NCBI GenBank assembly: GCA_017625935.1
Contig: JAGALA010000047.1
Location: 1 to 33,521, forward strand
DNA length: 33,521 nt
Reading direction: 5' to 3'
DNA from: Clostridia bacterium
Lineage (GTDB): Bacteria; Bacillota; Clostridia; Oscillospirales; CAG-272
The translations under genes were made by a program, and so were the position numbers. The notes below the pieces were generated by a model. The model had not been told where the DNA came from and did not search any database. It saw nothing but the letters and a program-made list of their open reading frames with translations. This document shows, one piece after another, positions 22,923 through 32,135 of the stretch. The stretch's first letter is position 1, and every line of letters starts with the position of its first letter.

Positions 22923-25112
22923 ATGGAAAAATTGAAAGAGAAAAAATGGGTGGTCAAGGAATTTGACGAGGCGGACGTTTTAAATATCGCTTCCTCTCTT
23001 GGCTGTTCAAGGGCGTTAGCGACGCTTATATATACGCGCGGCTACAAAACTCCCGAAAAAGCCCGAGAATTTCTTGAAAAAAGTCAGGAAATTCTTCACG
23101 ACCCCTTTTTGCTTAACGGTATGGATTTGACGGTAAATCGTATAATCCGTGCATTGAGCGAGAAGGAAAGAATTACTATATATGGCGACTACGATGTTGA
23201 CGGAGTAACCTCTGTGAGCATTCTTTACCTATACCTAAAAAATAAGGGTGCCGACATTGATTATTACATTCCTTCGCGTAAAGGCGAGGGCTACGGTGTT
23301 TCAAGCGATGCTATTGATACATTGCACGCGCGCGGTACTAATTTAATTATAACTGTTGATACAGGTGTAACGGCTATAAAAGAGGTTGAATACGCTTCCT
23401 CACTCGGTATTGACGTTGTTGTGACCGACCACCACGAGTGCACGGAGCAGCTTCCAAACGCGATAGCTGTTATTAATCCTAAAAGGCGCGACACAACCTA
23501 CCCATTTGCCAGTCTTGCGGGCGTTGGCGTTGCGTTTAAGCTTCTTTGCGCGCTTGAGAGCGAGATTGAGGGAATTAGCATAACCGATGCAACAAGAAGC
23601 GTTGCGTACAGTTATTCCGACTTTGCCGCAATTGGCACAATCGCCGACGTTATGCCTGTTATAGACGAAAACAGAATTATCATTTCCTTGGGACTTCGTG
23701 TGGCGGAAAAAACAAAGAATACAGGTCTTGCCCAGCTTATTGATGTTTGTAAAAACGGAGAAGGAAAATCCGCCCGTCAGCGCTCGGGCAGAAAAATCAG
23801 CTCGGGCTTTGTCGGCTTTACCTTAGCACCTCGCATTAATGCTGCGGGCAGAATTGACGTAGCTGACGATGCGGTTGAGCTGTTTTTGGAGGAAGACAGG
23901 CAACGCGCTAAAATTTATGCCGAGCGCCTTTGTGAGCTAAACAAGGAAAGACAGCATATGGAAAACGCCATAGCAGACGAGGCGTTTTTGCAGATTGAAG
24001 AATGCGGTGAGGATGCGGATAGGAGCATTTTGGTCCTCGACGGCAATGAATGGAACAGCGGCGTTATCGGTATTGTTTCGTCAAAGGTTTCCGAAAGATA
24101 TTATTTGCCGTCTATTTTGATTACATTTGAGGGCAACGATGACCCAAGCTCACCCGAGGCAATTGGCAAGGGCTCGGGCAGAAGCGCAGGAGGAATGAAT
24201 TTGGTCGGCGCGCTCAATTATTGCGCTGATTTACTTGAAAAATTCGGCGGACACGAGCTTGCCGCGGGTCTTAGCATTAAGCGTAAGAATTTACCGCTTT
24301 TCAAGCAAAGAATTAACGAATACGCACGCGAGTGGTTCAAGAACGCGCTCCCTGAGCATAGCTTGAATATCGATTACGAAATTTCATTTGAGGATTTATC
24401 CCTTTCGCTTGCGAAGGAAATTTCATACCTTGAGCCGTATGGCGTTGCAAACCCTACACCCTTGTTCGCTTCGTATGGGGTGAAGCTGGTCGGTGTTACT
24501 CCTGTGGGCATGAACAGGCACTTAAAGCTTGCATTAGAGGGTGAAAACAAGAAAATTAACGCAATGCTTTTCTCAACTGCGCCAAGCGAGCTTGATTTTA
24601 AATGGGGAGATACGGTTGACATTGCTTACAGCATTGATACCAATGAGTTTAACGGCACCGAGTCATTGCAGGTTAGCATAAAGGATATAAGATTAAGTCA
24701 AAAAACCAAGGAGCTTGAGGCTGAGGCTGAGAGACTGTATAGTGATATTAAGGGCGGCAGCTCGACTCTTTTGGCAGCTGATATTATTCCGTCAAGAGAT
24801 GAATTTGCGTACGTATATCAGTTTTTACAGTCAAGTGCAAGATACGGCAATTCGTCCTATCGTTATCAAAAGCTTTCAAGCGATTTAAGCACAGGTGCCG
24901 CACGTTACGTATCAGGCACTGAAATTAGGCTAAGCTATGTGAAAATAAAAACCATTATTAAGGTTTTCAGAGAGCTTAACATCATTTCAATAGACGAGAT
25001 TGACGATTTTTCGTTTGAATTTAAGTTTTCGGGCACAAAAAGCAAAACGTCTCTTGATAAATCTAACATACTAAAAAAACTAAAGTACACTTATGCAAAG
25101 GAGAAGAGGTAA
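22923..25112 (+). CDS. recJ: Single-stranded-DNA-specific exonuclease RecJ
   Basis: RecJ degrades single-stranded DNA 5' to 3' in recombination and repair. The 729-residue protein has the DHH-family motifs GDYDVDG (88-94), DTG (146-148) and DHHE (169-172), then the DHHA1 domain with GSGRSAGGMNL and FGGHELAAGLS, an OB-like region, and a C-terminal winged-helix-like part (VSGTEIRLSYVKIKTIIKVF). This full architecture separates it from the shorter DHH c-di-AMP phosphodiesterases. It begins 1 nt after the COG2509 stop, with AAAGG as the ribosome site, and ends 2 nt before rel. Confidence 0.95.
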   Translation: MEKLKEKKWVVKEFDEADVLNIASSLGCSRALATLIYTRGYKTPEKAREFLEKSQEILHDPFLLNGMDLTVNRIIRALSEKERITIYGDYDVDGVTSVSILYLYLKNKGADIDYYIPSRKGEGYGVSSDAIDTLHARGTNLIITVDTGVTAIKEVEYASSLGIDVVVTDHHECTEQLPNAIAVINPKRRDTTYPFASLAGVGVAFKLLCALESEIEGISITDATRSVAYSYSDFAAIGTIADVMPVIDENRIIISLGLRVAEKTKNTGLAQLIDVCKNGEGKSARQRSGRKISSGFVGFTLAPRINAAGRIDVADDAVELFLEEDRQRAKIYAERLCELNKERQHMENAIADEAFLQIEECGEDADRSILVLDGNEWNSGVIGIVSSKVSERYYLPSILITFEGNDDPSSPEAIGKGSGRSAGGMNLVGALNYCADLLEKFGGHELAAGLSIKRKNLPLFKQRINEYAREWFKNALPEHSLNIDYEISFEDLSLSLAKEISYLEPYGVANPTPLFASYGVKLVGVTPVGMNRHLKLALEGENKKINAMLFSTAPSELDFKWGDTVDIAYSIDTNEFNGTESLQVSIKDIRLSQKTKELEAEAERLYSDIKGGSSTLLAADIIPSRDEFAYVYQFLQSSARYGNSSYRYQKLSSDLSTGAARYVSGTEIRLSYVKIKTIIKVFRELNIISIDEIDDFSFEFKFSGTKSKTSLDKSNILKKLKYTYAKEKR

Positions 25113-25114
25113 AA

Positions 25115-27334
25115 ATGACAGATGAGAAATATCTGCAAATAGAGCCACTTCTGAATACGCTCAAATCAAACGGCAGAAGCTACGATTTTGAGAAAATTAA
25201 AGAAGCGTTTGTTTATGCAAAGGAGCTTCACGAGGGGCAAATGCGCCTTAGCGGAGAGCCATATATAATGCATCCTATATCGGTGGCGGAGATTGTGGCA
25301 TCGCTCGGTCTTGATACCGATTCCGTTTGTGCCGCATTTTTGCACGACACCGTTGAGGACTGTCCCGACAAGACGAATTTAGACGAAATTACAAGGATTT
25401 TCGGCGCGGACGTTGCACTCTTGGTTGACGGCGTTACGAAAATTAAGTCGATTAATGTCGAGGACAAGGAGGAGGCGCAGATTGAGAGCATCAGAAAAAT
25501 GCTCCTCGCTATGTCCAAGGATATAAGAGTTATCTTTATCAAGCTTTGCGACAGGGTTCACAATATGCGCACGCTCTATGTTAAAAAGGATGCAAAGCGC
25601 CGTGCAACCGCCTTGGAAACCATGCACGTTTACGCACCGTTGGCACACCGTCTCGGTATGCAAAAAATCAAGCAGGAGCTTGAAACCTACGCGCTTCAGT
25701 ATCTCGACCCGATCGGCTACAACGAGATAAAGGCGCATATTGAGGAAAAATACGGCAGAAACGTGAATTTTATCGAAAATCTTCAAACAAACGTAACCGA
25801 CGAGCTTGCAAAAACCTCAATCAACTTTACTCTCAGCGGACGTGTTAAGACGGTTTACAGCGTTTACCGCAAGATGTACAACCAAAACAAGAGCTTTGAC
25901 GAAATTTATGACTTCTACGCGCTTAGAATTATCGTTGATACAGAGCTTGAATGCTATACCGTGCTTGGACTTATTCACGAGATGTATAAATCTGTGCCGG
26001 GACGCTTTAAGGACTATATTTCAACACCGAAGCCGAATATGTATCAGTCACTTCACACAACCGTTATCGGTAAGGACGGTATCCCGTTTGAGGTTCAAAT
26101 AAGAACGCGCGAGATGCACCAAATCGCTGAATACGGTATCGCGGCGCACTGGAAATATAAGAGCGGAGAAAAGTCAACGGCTGATATTGACACCAAGCTC
26201 GACTGGATTTCAAAGCTTATCGCAACCGAGGAGGAGGCAATTGATCCTGAGGACTTTATGCACGCCTTCAAGATTGATATTTTCCACGATGAAACCTTCG
26301 TGTTTACTCCAAAGGGCGACGTTATTGCTTTGCCGCTCGGCTCAACGCTTATAGACTTTGCGTATAAGATTCACACAGGCGTTGGAAATAAGATGGTGGG
26401 CGGTAAAATCAACGGCAGAATTGCGCCTATCGACTCTGTTCCGCAAAACGGTAATATCGTTGAAATCATTACCTCAAATGCATCAAAGGGACCGAGCCGT
26501 GACTGGCTTTCAATAGTTAAGACGGGTGAGGCAAGAAACAAAATCCGTCAATGGTTCAAGAAGGAAAAGAGAGCGGAGAATATCGTTGTCGGCAAGTCCG
26601 TTATCGATAAGGAGTTTTCTTACCTTCGTTCACTCTCCGAGGATGACAGAACAGCAATTATTTCAACGGTTGCAAAGCGTATCGGTATGACCGATGCCGA
26701 CGATTTATATAACGCACTCGGTTATGGCGGAGCGAGCATTTCCAAGATTGAAAAGAAAATCCGCGATGAGTACGACAAGCAGTACAAGGAAAAGGACGTA
26801 AAGGAAGCGTCCCCTGCTGTTATCGAGCCGACAATTGCGCCAACCAAGAAAAAGTATAAATCAACAGGCGGCGTAATAATTGACGGTGAGGAGGGTTGCG
26901 TTGTTAAGTTTGCAAAGTGCTGTAACCCACTTCCCGGTGAGGACATCGTTGGATTTATTACCAAGGGCTACGGCATTTCAATCCACAAGCTTGACTGTCC
27001 AAACGTTCAAGCAGCATTTTCAAATGAGGAATATGTAACAAGATTCGTAAAAGCAGAGTGGGACACACCGTCAAGCAGCTCGTACCGTGCGGCTTACGAA
27101 ACCTCGCTTCAAATTCTTGTTACTAACCGTATTTCAATGCTTGCGGAGATTTCAGGTGCGCTTGCCGATATGAAAATCGATATTGTATCACTCAGCACCA
27201 AAAACGTTGAGGACACAACGCTTTTCAATATGACAATTGCGTGCCGCGACGTTTCACACTTCAATTCAATAATTTCACGTCTTAAATCAATTAAGGACGT
27301 TATAAGAGTTACAAGGACAATGGGTACAAGATAA
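25115..27334 (+). CDS. rel: Bifunctional (p)ppGpp synthetase/hydrolase Rel
   Basis: Long RelA/SpoT homologue of 739 residues that makes and degrades the stringent-response alarmone (p)ppGpp. The N-terminal HD hydrolase is intact (MHPISVAEIV with H53, HDTVED at 77-82). The synthetase domain follows (GRVKTVYSVYRKM, IYDFYALRIIVD, GRFKDYISTPKPNMYQSLHT), then TGS (FVFTPKGDVIALPLGSTLIDFAYKIHT, near 395), the cysteine-containing domain near residue 600 (CCNPLPGEDIVGFITKGYGISIH) and a C-terminal ACT domain. It should therefore be bifunctional and ribosome-responsive. The Shine-Dalgarno AAAGGAG lies in the recJ end. The apt gene often found between recJ and rel is missing. Confidence 0.97.
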   Translation: MTDEKYLQIEPLLNTLKSNGRSYDFEKIKEAFVYAKELHEGQMRLSGEPYIMHPISVAEIVASLGLDTDSVCAAFLHDTVEDCPDKTNLDEITRIFGADVALLVDGVTKIKSINVEDKEEAQIESIRKMLLAMSKDIRVIFIKLCDRVHNMRTLYVKKDAKRRATALETMHVYAPLAHRLGMQKIKQELETYALQYLDPIGYNEIKAHIEEKYGRNVNFIENLQTNVTDELAKTSINFTLSGRVKTVYSVYRKMYNQNKSFDEIYDFYALRIIVDTELECYTVLGLIHEMYKSVPGRFKDYISTPKPNMYQSLHTTVIGKDGIPFEVQIRTREMHQIAEYGIAAHWKYKSGEKSTADIDTKLDWISKLIATEEEAIDPEDFMHAFKIDIFHDETFVFTPKGDVIALPLGSTLIDFAYKIHTGVGNKMVGGKINGRIAPIDSVPQNGNIVEIITSNASKGPSRDWLSIVKTGEARNKIRQWFKKEKRAENIVVGKSVIDKEFSYLRSLSEDDRTAIISTVAKRIGMTDADDLYNALGYGGASISKIEKKIRDEYDKQYKEKDVKEASPAVIEPTIAPTKKKYKSTGGVIIDGEEGCVVKFAKCCNPLPGEDIVGFITKGYGISIHKLDCPNVQAAFSNEEYVTRFVKAEWDTPSSSSYRAAYETSLQILVTNRISMLAEISGALADMKIDIVSLSTKNVEDTTLFNMTIACRDVSHFNSIISRLKSIKDVIRVTRTMGTR

Positions 27335-27346
27335 AAAGGGGCGCAT

Positions 27347-28804
27347 ATGAGACTTATACTTGAAGGAAAAATAAATAAAACTTATGTACAAAGTCTTTGT
27401 ATGATGTTTTTTCACGGAGAAAAGTTCCCCGAAATTGAAAAAAATCCGCGCGGTGCGGTTTTTGTGCGTGCAACGGAGCAAAACGGCGGTATTTTAGCCG
27501 AATGTGAGTTTACCTATTTAGATAAAACCGCAAAAACAAGTGCTTTTTGTGTGGGCGAGGACGGCGATTCGTATGAGCGTACTTCAAAATGTGCGGTTGG
27601 TAAAGCAGTTTACCAAGCAGGCAGGGAGTTAACAGGCAAGGAAATTCCTTGGGGAATTTTAACGGGAATACGTCCCTCTAAGGTCGGTGCCCAGCTCCTT
27701 TCAAGCTTTTCTTACGAAAAAGCGCGCGATATTTTAATTAACAAGTATTTACTTAGCGAGAAAAAGGCGGAGCTTGTATTAAGCGTGGCAAAAAACGAGA
27801 CTAAAATCCTTTCAAGCTATGGGGACGACACCTGTTCACTTTACGTTTCAATACCGTTTTGCCCGACAAGGTGCGAGTATTGCTCGTTTATTTCCTATGC
27901 AACGCCAAAGCTTTTTCAGCTGATTCCGAGTTATCTTGAAAAGCTTTGCTCAGAGCTAAAGGAAAAGGCAGAAATTATCAAAAAAACAGGTAAAAAGCTC
28001 GTTACAATCTATATTGGCGGCGGCACACCAACCACGCTTGATGTGGAACAGCTGAAAATTCTGCTCGAAGCGATTGTTGGCAGCTTTGATTTAACGCACC
28101 TTGAGGAGTTTACCGTTGAGGCGGGAAGACCCGACACAATAACAAAGGAAAAGCTTGACGTCTTAAAAGAATACGGCGTGCGCCGTGTAAGCGTTAACCC
28201 ACAGGCACTAAATGACGAGGTGCTGCTTGCAATTGGCAGACACCATACGGTTGCGGATTTTTACAATGCTTACGAAATTGTGAGCGCAGAGCAGTTCGAT
28301 TCTGTAAATACCGATTTAATTGTCGGGCTTAGCCGCGACACGTACGAGAGCTTCAAATCTACAATAGACAAAATTTGCGCACTTGACCCGCAAAACGTGA
28401 CCGTGCACGCTTTTTCCGTTAAAAAATCCGCAAGGATTTTGGAAAATGATTCGCAAATATACGAAAAGCAGGACACCTCTGCTGTTTTGTCAATGGAGTA
28501 CGCATATGAAAGGCTTATTTCAAGCGGCTACGAGCCGTACTATATGTACAGGCAAAAGAACACGGTTTGTGACCTTGAAAACGTGGGCTATACGAAGATA
28601 GGCAAGGAATGTAGATATAACGTGCTTATGATGTCGGACTCGCATACTGTTTTTTCGTGCGGTGCGGGGGCGACGACAAAGCTTGTTAAGAAAATTGACG
28701 GAAAAGAAGCAATTAGTAGAATATTTTCGCCAAAATATCCATATGAATATTTGCAGGACAACCAAAGCAAGGAGAAGGAAATTTTAGCGTTTTTTGAAAA
28801 ATAA
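27347..28804 (+). CDS. hemZ: Coproporphyrinogen dehydrogenase HemZ (radical SAM)
   Basis: HemZ/HemN-like radical SAM protein of 485 residues. The iron-sulfur site is C172-x3-C176-x2-C179 (CPTRCEYCSF), followed by IYIGGGTPTTL, EFTVEAGRPDTIT, RVSVNPQALND and TDLIVGLSRDT. The 165-residue N-terminal part (WGILTGIRPSKVG) is typical of HemZ and absent from HemN. Oxygen-independent coproporphyrinogen oxidation is the family annotation, but no other haem gene is nearby, so the actual reaction is uncertain. AAAGGGG precedes the ATG. HemZ next to rel is a common clostridial arrangement. Confidence 0.88.
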   Translation: MRLILEGKINKTYVQSLCMMFFHGEKFPEIEKNPRGAVFVRATEQNGGILAECEFTYLDKTAKTSAFCVGEDGDSYERTSKCAVGKAVYQAGRELTGKEIPWGILTGIRPSKVGAQLLSSFSYEKARDILINKYLLSEKKAELVLSVAKNETKILSSYGDDTCSLYVSIPFCPTRCEYCSFISYATPKLFQLIPSYLEKLCSELKEKAEIIKKTGKKLVTIYIGGGTPTTLDVEQLKILLEAIVGSFDLTHLEEFTVEAGRPDTITKEKLDVLKEYGVRRVSVNPQALNDEVLLAIGRHHTVADFYNAYEIVSAEQFDSVNTDLIVGLSRDTYESFKSTIDKICALDPQNVTVHAFSVKKSARILENDSQIYEKQDTSAVLSMEYAYERLISSGYEPYYMYRQKNTVCDLENVGYTKIGKECRYNVLMMSDSHTVFSCGAGATTKLVKKIDGKEAISRIFSPKYPYEYLQDNQSKEKEILAFFEK

Positions 28805-28844
28805 AAGACAATGCTTTGGCTAAAAAACAAGGAGGTGGGAGCCA

Positions 28845-29747
28845 ATGAAGGAAATTAATATTGCCTTAAACGGAAAAAATGATATTTTGGAGTTAGTTAA
28901 CCAAGCTGAAAGCAGCTTTGAAGCGCGTCTTGACGAGGCGGCGGACAAAATCGTGCATAGCGGCGTGTCCTGCATTTTGCTCTCAGGGCCAACCTGCGCG
29001 GGAAAGACAACTACTGCGCAAAAAATCATTTCAGAATTTAATAACATAGGTAAGGACGTCACAGTTATTTCAATCGATGACTTTTTCAAGGACGTGCGCG
29101 ACACAAGGGTTGTCAAAAAGGACAAGAAAATCGACTACGATTCCGTTGACGTGCTTGATTTAGATGAGCTTAGAAAATGTATTGAAAGCATACGTGTGGG
29201 AAATATAATTAACGTTCCTACGTTTGATTTTCTTACGCAGTCAAGAACGGGATATAAGCAGTATGAGATAAGCGAAAACGGAGTTATCATTTTCGAGGGA
29301 ATACAGGCGGTTTACCCCGAGATTACCGCGCTTTTTAAGCAAGAATACATCGGAATTTTCATTGACGTTTGCGAGGACGTTAAAATCAACGGTGAGGTTT
29401 TTAAGAAGGAAGAAATCCGCTTAATTCGCCGTATCGTGCGTGACAGAAAGTTCAGAGGTGCAAGTGCGGACTTCACATTCTACTTATGGGAAAGCGTGCG
29501 TGAAAACGAGGAAAAGAGCATATATCCAAACAAAAGCGTTTGTACAGTTATGCTTGATTCATTCCTTGAATACGAAATTTTCTTAATGAAATCGTACATT
29601 AAAGAGGCGCTATCCGAGCTGCCAAGCGACAGTCACTATTTAGAAAAAGCTGAGCGTCTTTTGAAGAAATTTGATAATATTCAAGAGATTAGCTATGATT
29701 ATATACCTGAAAATTCACTTTACACTGAGTTTTTAGGAAAAAAATAA
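28845..29747 (+). CDS. Uridine kinase-like nucleoside kinase
   Basis: A 300-residue P-loop protein of the uridine kinase/phosphoribulokinase family. Walker A is GPTCAGKTT (48-56); SIDDFFKDVRDTR matches the nucleoside-binding DDFY segment, followed by FDFLTQSRTGY, VIIFEGIQAVYPE and RLIRRIVRDRKFRGAS, the lid region. The larger clostridial nucleoside kinases with a TGS-containing N-terminus differ; this one has only about 45 extra N-terminal residues. AAGGAGGTG gives a near-perfect ribosome site. The 40-nt gap after hemZ shows no terminator. The exact substrate (uridine, cytidine or other) cannot be settled. Confidence 0.82.
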   Translation: MKEINIALNGKNDILELVNQAESSFEARLDEAADKIVHSGVSCILLSGPTCAGKTTTAQKIISEFNNIGKDVTVISIDDFFKDVRDTRVVKKDKKIDYDSVDVLDLDELRKCIESIRVGNIINVPTFDFLTQSRTGYKQYEISENGVIIFEGIQAVYPEITALFKQEYIGIFIDVCEDVKINGEVFKKEEIRLIRRIVRDRKFRGASADFTFYLWESVRENEEKSIYPNKSVCTVMLDSFLEYEIFLMKSYIKEALSELPSDSHYLEKAERLLKKFDNIQEISYDYIPENSLYTEFLGKK

Positions 29748-29759
29748 AGAGGAAGAGCG

Positions 29760-31403
29760 TTGAAGATTGAGAAGAGTAACAAGCCCAAAAGTGCACTAAA
29801 TATGTTTTTTTCAGGCGTTTTGGCGCTTACTCTTGCCAACGTGCTTGTAAAATCGGTAGGGCTTATATTAAAAATCGTATTAAATACGGTTGTTGGCTCG
29901 GCGGGTGCCGGTTATTATAGCTCTGCATATGAAATTTATGCATTTTTATACGTGATTGCCACCTCGGGCTTGCCCGTGGCAATTTCGATTTCAATTTCCA
30001 AGCGGCGCGCGCAGGGAAAACTAAAGGAAGCTAAAAAAATATTCAATATTGCTTTATTGATGTTTTTAGTTATCGGCACGGTGTTTGCGGTTTTGATGAT
30101 TGTCTTTTCGAGTCAAATTGCCGCGTTTATCTCCGCGCCCGAAACTGCGGTTTGTATCGTTGCAATAGCGCCGACGATACTGTTTATATGCTTAAGCAGC
30201 TCGCTCCGCGGCTATTTCCAGGGCTATCAATTAATGACGCCGACGGGAATATCACAGCTCCTTGAAGCGCTTGGCAAGGCGGGCATTGGCTTTCTTTTCG
30301 CGTTTTGGGCAAAAAAGCAGGGGTACGCGCCGCACATTGTAGCCGCATATACGGTTTTAGGCGTGACATTTGGCGTTTTTATAGGTATGGTTTTCTTGTT
30401 TGTGCGCAAAATTTTCTTTAAGGAAAAGAATTTTTACGAGATAGATGCACTACAAAACGAATCACCGCCTGAAAAATCGTCCAAAATCTTTGGCGAGCTT
30501 ATAAAAATTGCAATTCCGATAACGCTAAGCTCCTGTGTGCTTTCCTTAACCGTGATAATTGACACCTTAATGGTGCAAACGCGCCTTTTGGCTTCGGGAC
30601 TTAGCGAGGATTTGGTAAGGATTTTTTACGGTGACTACACTACGCTTGTTATTTCCGTTATAAATCTTCCTACTATATTTATATATCCTATATCAAATGC
30701 ACTTGTGCCGTACATTACAAGTGCGGTATCAAAAAACAATCACGAGAGCGCAAAAAATATGCGTGCGCTCACTTTGCGCGTCATAAACATTATTTCCGTG
30801 CCGTGTGCCTTAACTCTTGGCGTTTTCTCACGCGGAATTTTAGGGCTTATGATGTTTACCGAGGGCTCGGTCAACCGTGCCGCGCCTTGGCTCTCGCTCG
30901 GTGCCTCGGCGGTGATCTTTTTGGGCGTAATTTCCGCCACAAATGCGTTTCTTAACACCTCGGGGAAGCAAAGATACCCGATTATATCTATGATAGCAGG
31001 TGCCGCGGTTAAAATACTGTCTAATTACTTCTTGGTCGGCACAATAGGCATTATGGGCGCACCGCTTAGCACGGTGCTTTGCTATCTGACTGCCGCAACC
31101 TTAAATATTTTCTTCACGGTGAAGCACGTTGGAAAGCTTCCAAACATTAAAAAGATATTCGGTATGCCACTGCTTTGCGGAGTTACCTCAGTTGGGCTCT
31201 CAGCGCTTGTGTATATGCTTCTTGATATGATTTTGCCATACAAAATTGCAACATTTTTCGCACTTTTATGTATTGTTTTCATCTATTTGTTTATGATAAT
31301 TAGGACGAAAACAGTCACCGAAAGCGAGCTTTTAATGCTCCCGTATGGCACAAAAATAGTGAAAATTTTGAAAAGGCTTCGTTTTTTTACTAAAAAATGT
31401 TAA
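29760..31403 (+). CDS. Polysaccharide/lipid flippase, SpoVB/MurJ-like
   Basis: A 547-residue integral membrane protein of the MOP/MVF exporter superfamily with about 14 transmembrane segments. The opening SALNMFFSGVLALTLANVLVKSVGL and the segments YYSSAYEIYAFLYVIATSGLPVAISISISK and RGYFQGYQLMTPTGISQLLEALGK resemble SpoVB and YtgP, which move lipid-linked cell-wall or cortex precursors. Translation appears to start at TTG (29760), with GAGGAAG upstream; the next in-frame ATG would cut into the first family motif. It is the last gene of the cdaA run. A spore-cortex or peptidoglycan precursor role is inferred. Confidence 0.87.
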   Translation: MKIEKSNKPKSALNMFFSGVLALTLANVLVKSVGLILKIVLNTVVGSAGAGYYSSAYEIYAFLYVIATSGLPVAISISISKRRAQGKLKEAKKIFNIALLMFLVIGTVFAVLMIVFSSQIAAFISAPETAVCIVAIAPTILFICLSSSLRGYFQGYQLMTPTGISQLLEALGKAGIGFLFAFWAKKQGYAPHIVAAYTVLGVTFGVFIGMVFLFVRKIFFKEKNFYEIDALQNESPPEKSSKIFGELIKIAIPITLSSCVLSLTVIIDTLMVQTRLLASGLSEDLVRIFYGDYTTLVISVINLPTIFIYPISNALVPYITSAVSKNNHESAKNMRALTLRVINIISVPCALTLGVFSRGILGLMMFTEGSVNRAAPWLSLGASAVIFLGVISATNAFLNTSGKQRYPIISMIAGAAVKILSNYFLVGTIGIMGAPLSTVLCYLTAATLNIFFTVKHVGKLPNIKKIFGMPLLCGVTSVGLSALVYMLLDMILPYKIATFFALLCIVFIYLFMIIRTKTVTESELLMLPYGTKIVKILKRLRFFTKKC

Positions 31404-31462
31404 AATTGTATAAAAAAAACTAAAAAATTTGGCTTTTTTTGTAAAAAAGTTTAAAATTCCTA

Positions 31463-31491
31463 TTGAAAAATCGTAAATTTAATGGTATAAT
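31463..31491 (+). promoter_or_regulatory. hup promoter
   Basis: TTGAAA (31463-31468), 17-nt spacer, perfect TATAAT (31486-31491), after a very A/T-rich upstream tract (31404-31460) that could act as an UP element. Confidence 0.8.
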
Positions 31492-31544
31492 AAAGACAAC
31501 AAAAGCCGATACATCGGTTAAGAAAAAAGAGGAGATTAAAACCA

Positions 31545-31820
31545 ATGAACAAAACAGAACTTATCGAAGTAGTAGCACAAAATGCTGATCTTAAGAAGAA
31601 GGATGCAGAAGCAGCTGTAAACGCAGTACTCGCAGCAATCGAGGACGCTCTCGTAGCTGGTGAAAAGGTTCAACTTATCGGTTTTGGAACAATTGAAGTA
31701 AAAGCTAAGGAAGAAAGAACAGGTCGCAACCCTGCTACTGGCGAAACAATTACAATTCCTGCTTCAAAGCAGATTAAGTTCTCTGCAGGAAAAACACTTA
31801 AGGATAAGGTTAACGCGTAA
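31545..31820 (+). CDS. hup: DNA-binding protein HU
   Basis: Histone-like HU of 91 residues, which bends and compacts DNA as a dimer. MNKTELIEVVAQ and AAVNAVLAAIEDAL form the helical base; VQLIGFGTIEVKAKEERTGRNPATGETITIPASKQIKFSAGKTLKDKVN carries the DNA-embracing arm with the conserved RNP (GRNPATG). AGAGGAG lies upstream of the ATG. Codon choice (many AAG, GTA, CTT and GCA codons) looks more selective than in its neighbours, as expected for an abundant protein. A strong terminator follows immediately. Confidence 0.97.
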   Translation: MNKTELIEVVAQNADLKKKDAEAAVNAVLAAIEDALVAGEKVQLIGFGTIEVKAKEERTGRNPATGETITIPASKQIKFSAGKTLKDKVNA

Positions 31821-31828
31821 TTTTATAA

Positions 31829-31855
31829 ACCTGCACCTAACGGTGCAGGTTTTTT
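31829..31855 (+). terminator. hup terminator
   Basis: ACCTGCACC (31829-31837), TAAC loop, GGTGCAGGT (31842-31850), then a run of T ending at 31855, only 11 nt before the rqcP start codon. Confidence 0.92.
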
Positions 31856-31866
31856 CGGTAATTATA

Positions 31867-32112
31867 ATGAGAATAGATAAATTTTTAAAGGTTTCAAGAA
31901 TTATTAAGCGCCGCACGGTTGCAAACGATGCATGCGACGGTGCACACATTTCTGTAAACGGCAGAGTAGTCAAAGCATCATACGAGGTGAAGGTTGGCGA
32001 TATTATTGAGGTTTCCTTTGGCGAAAGGACCTTGAGGGTCAGAGTTACCGACGTCAAGGAGGTAACGCGCAAAAATGATGCATCAGCTTTATATGAGGTA
32101 ATGCCCGAGTAA
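31867..32112 (+). CDS. rqcP: RqcP/YabO, S4-domain ribosome quality-control protein
   Basis: An 81-residue S4 RNA-binding protein matching RqcP (YabO/Hsp15-like), which works with RqcH to add C-terminal alanine tails on stalled 50S subunits. The S4 motif reads MRIDKFLKVSRIIKRRTVANDACDGAHISVNGRVVKASYEVKVGDIIEV. ATG 31867 fits the family start; the 31843 alternative would start within the hup terminator. The initiation region has no clear Shine-Dalgarno, and the gene sits between two intrinsic terminators, so expression probably depends on read-through from hup. yabP and yabQ follow as in Bacillus. Confidence 0.93.
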   Translation: MRIDKFLKVSRIIKRRTVANDACDGAHISVNGRVVKASYEVKVGDIIEVSFGERTLRVRVTDVKEVTRKNDASALYEVMPE

Positions 32113-32130
32113 TAATTTCGGGCATTTTTT
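32101..32130 (+). terminator. Terminator overlapping the rqcP stop codon
   Basis: ATGCCCGA (32101-32108) pairs with TCGGGCAT (32118-32125), followed by TTTTT. The 5' arm and loop include the last rqcP codons and the stop. Confidence 0.82.
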
Positions 32131-32135
32131 CATAT

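Noticed and set aside
22923..25112. DHH-type c-di-AMP phosphodiesterase partnering cdaA
   Set aside because: The protein has full RecJ length and architecture with a C-terminal winged-helix-like domain, unlike GdpP or DhhP.
25379..25786. 135-codon ORF antisense to rel
   Set aside because: Fully internal to the rel coding sequence, with no ribosome site or recognisable product.
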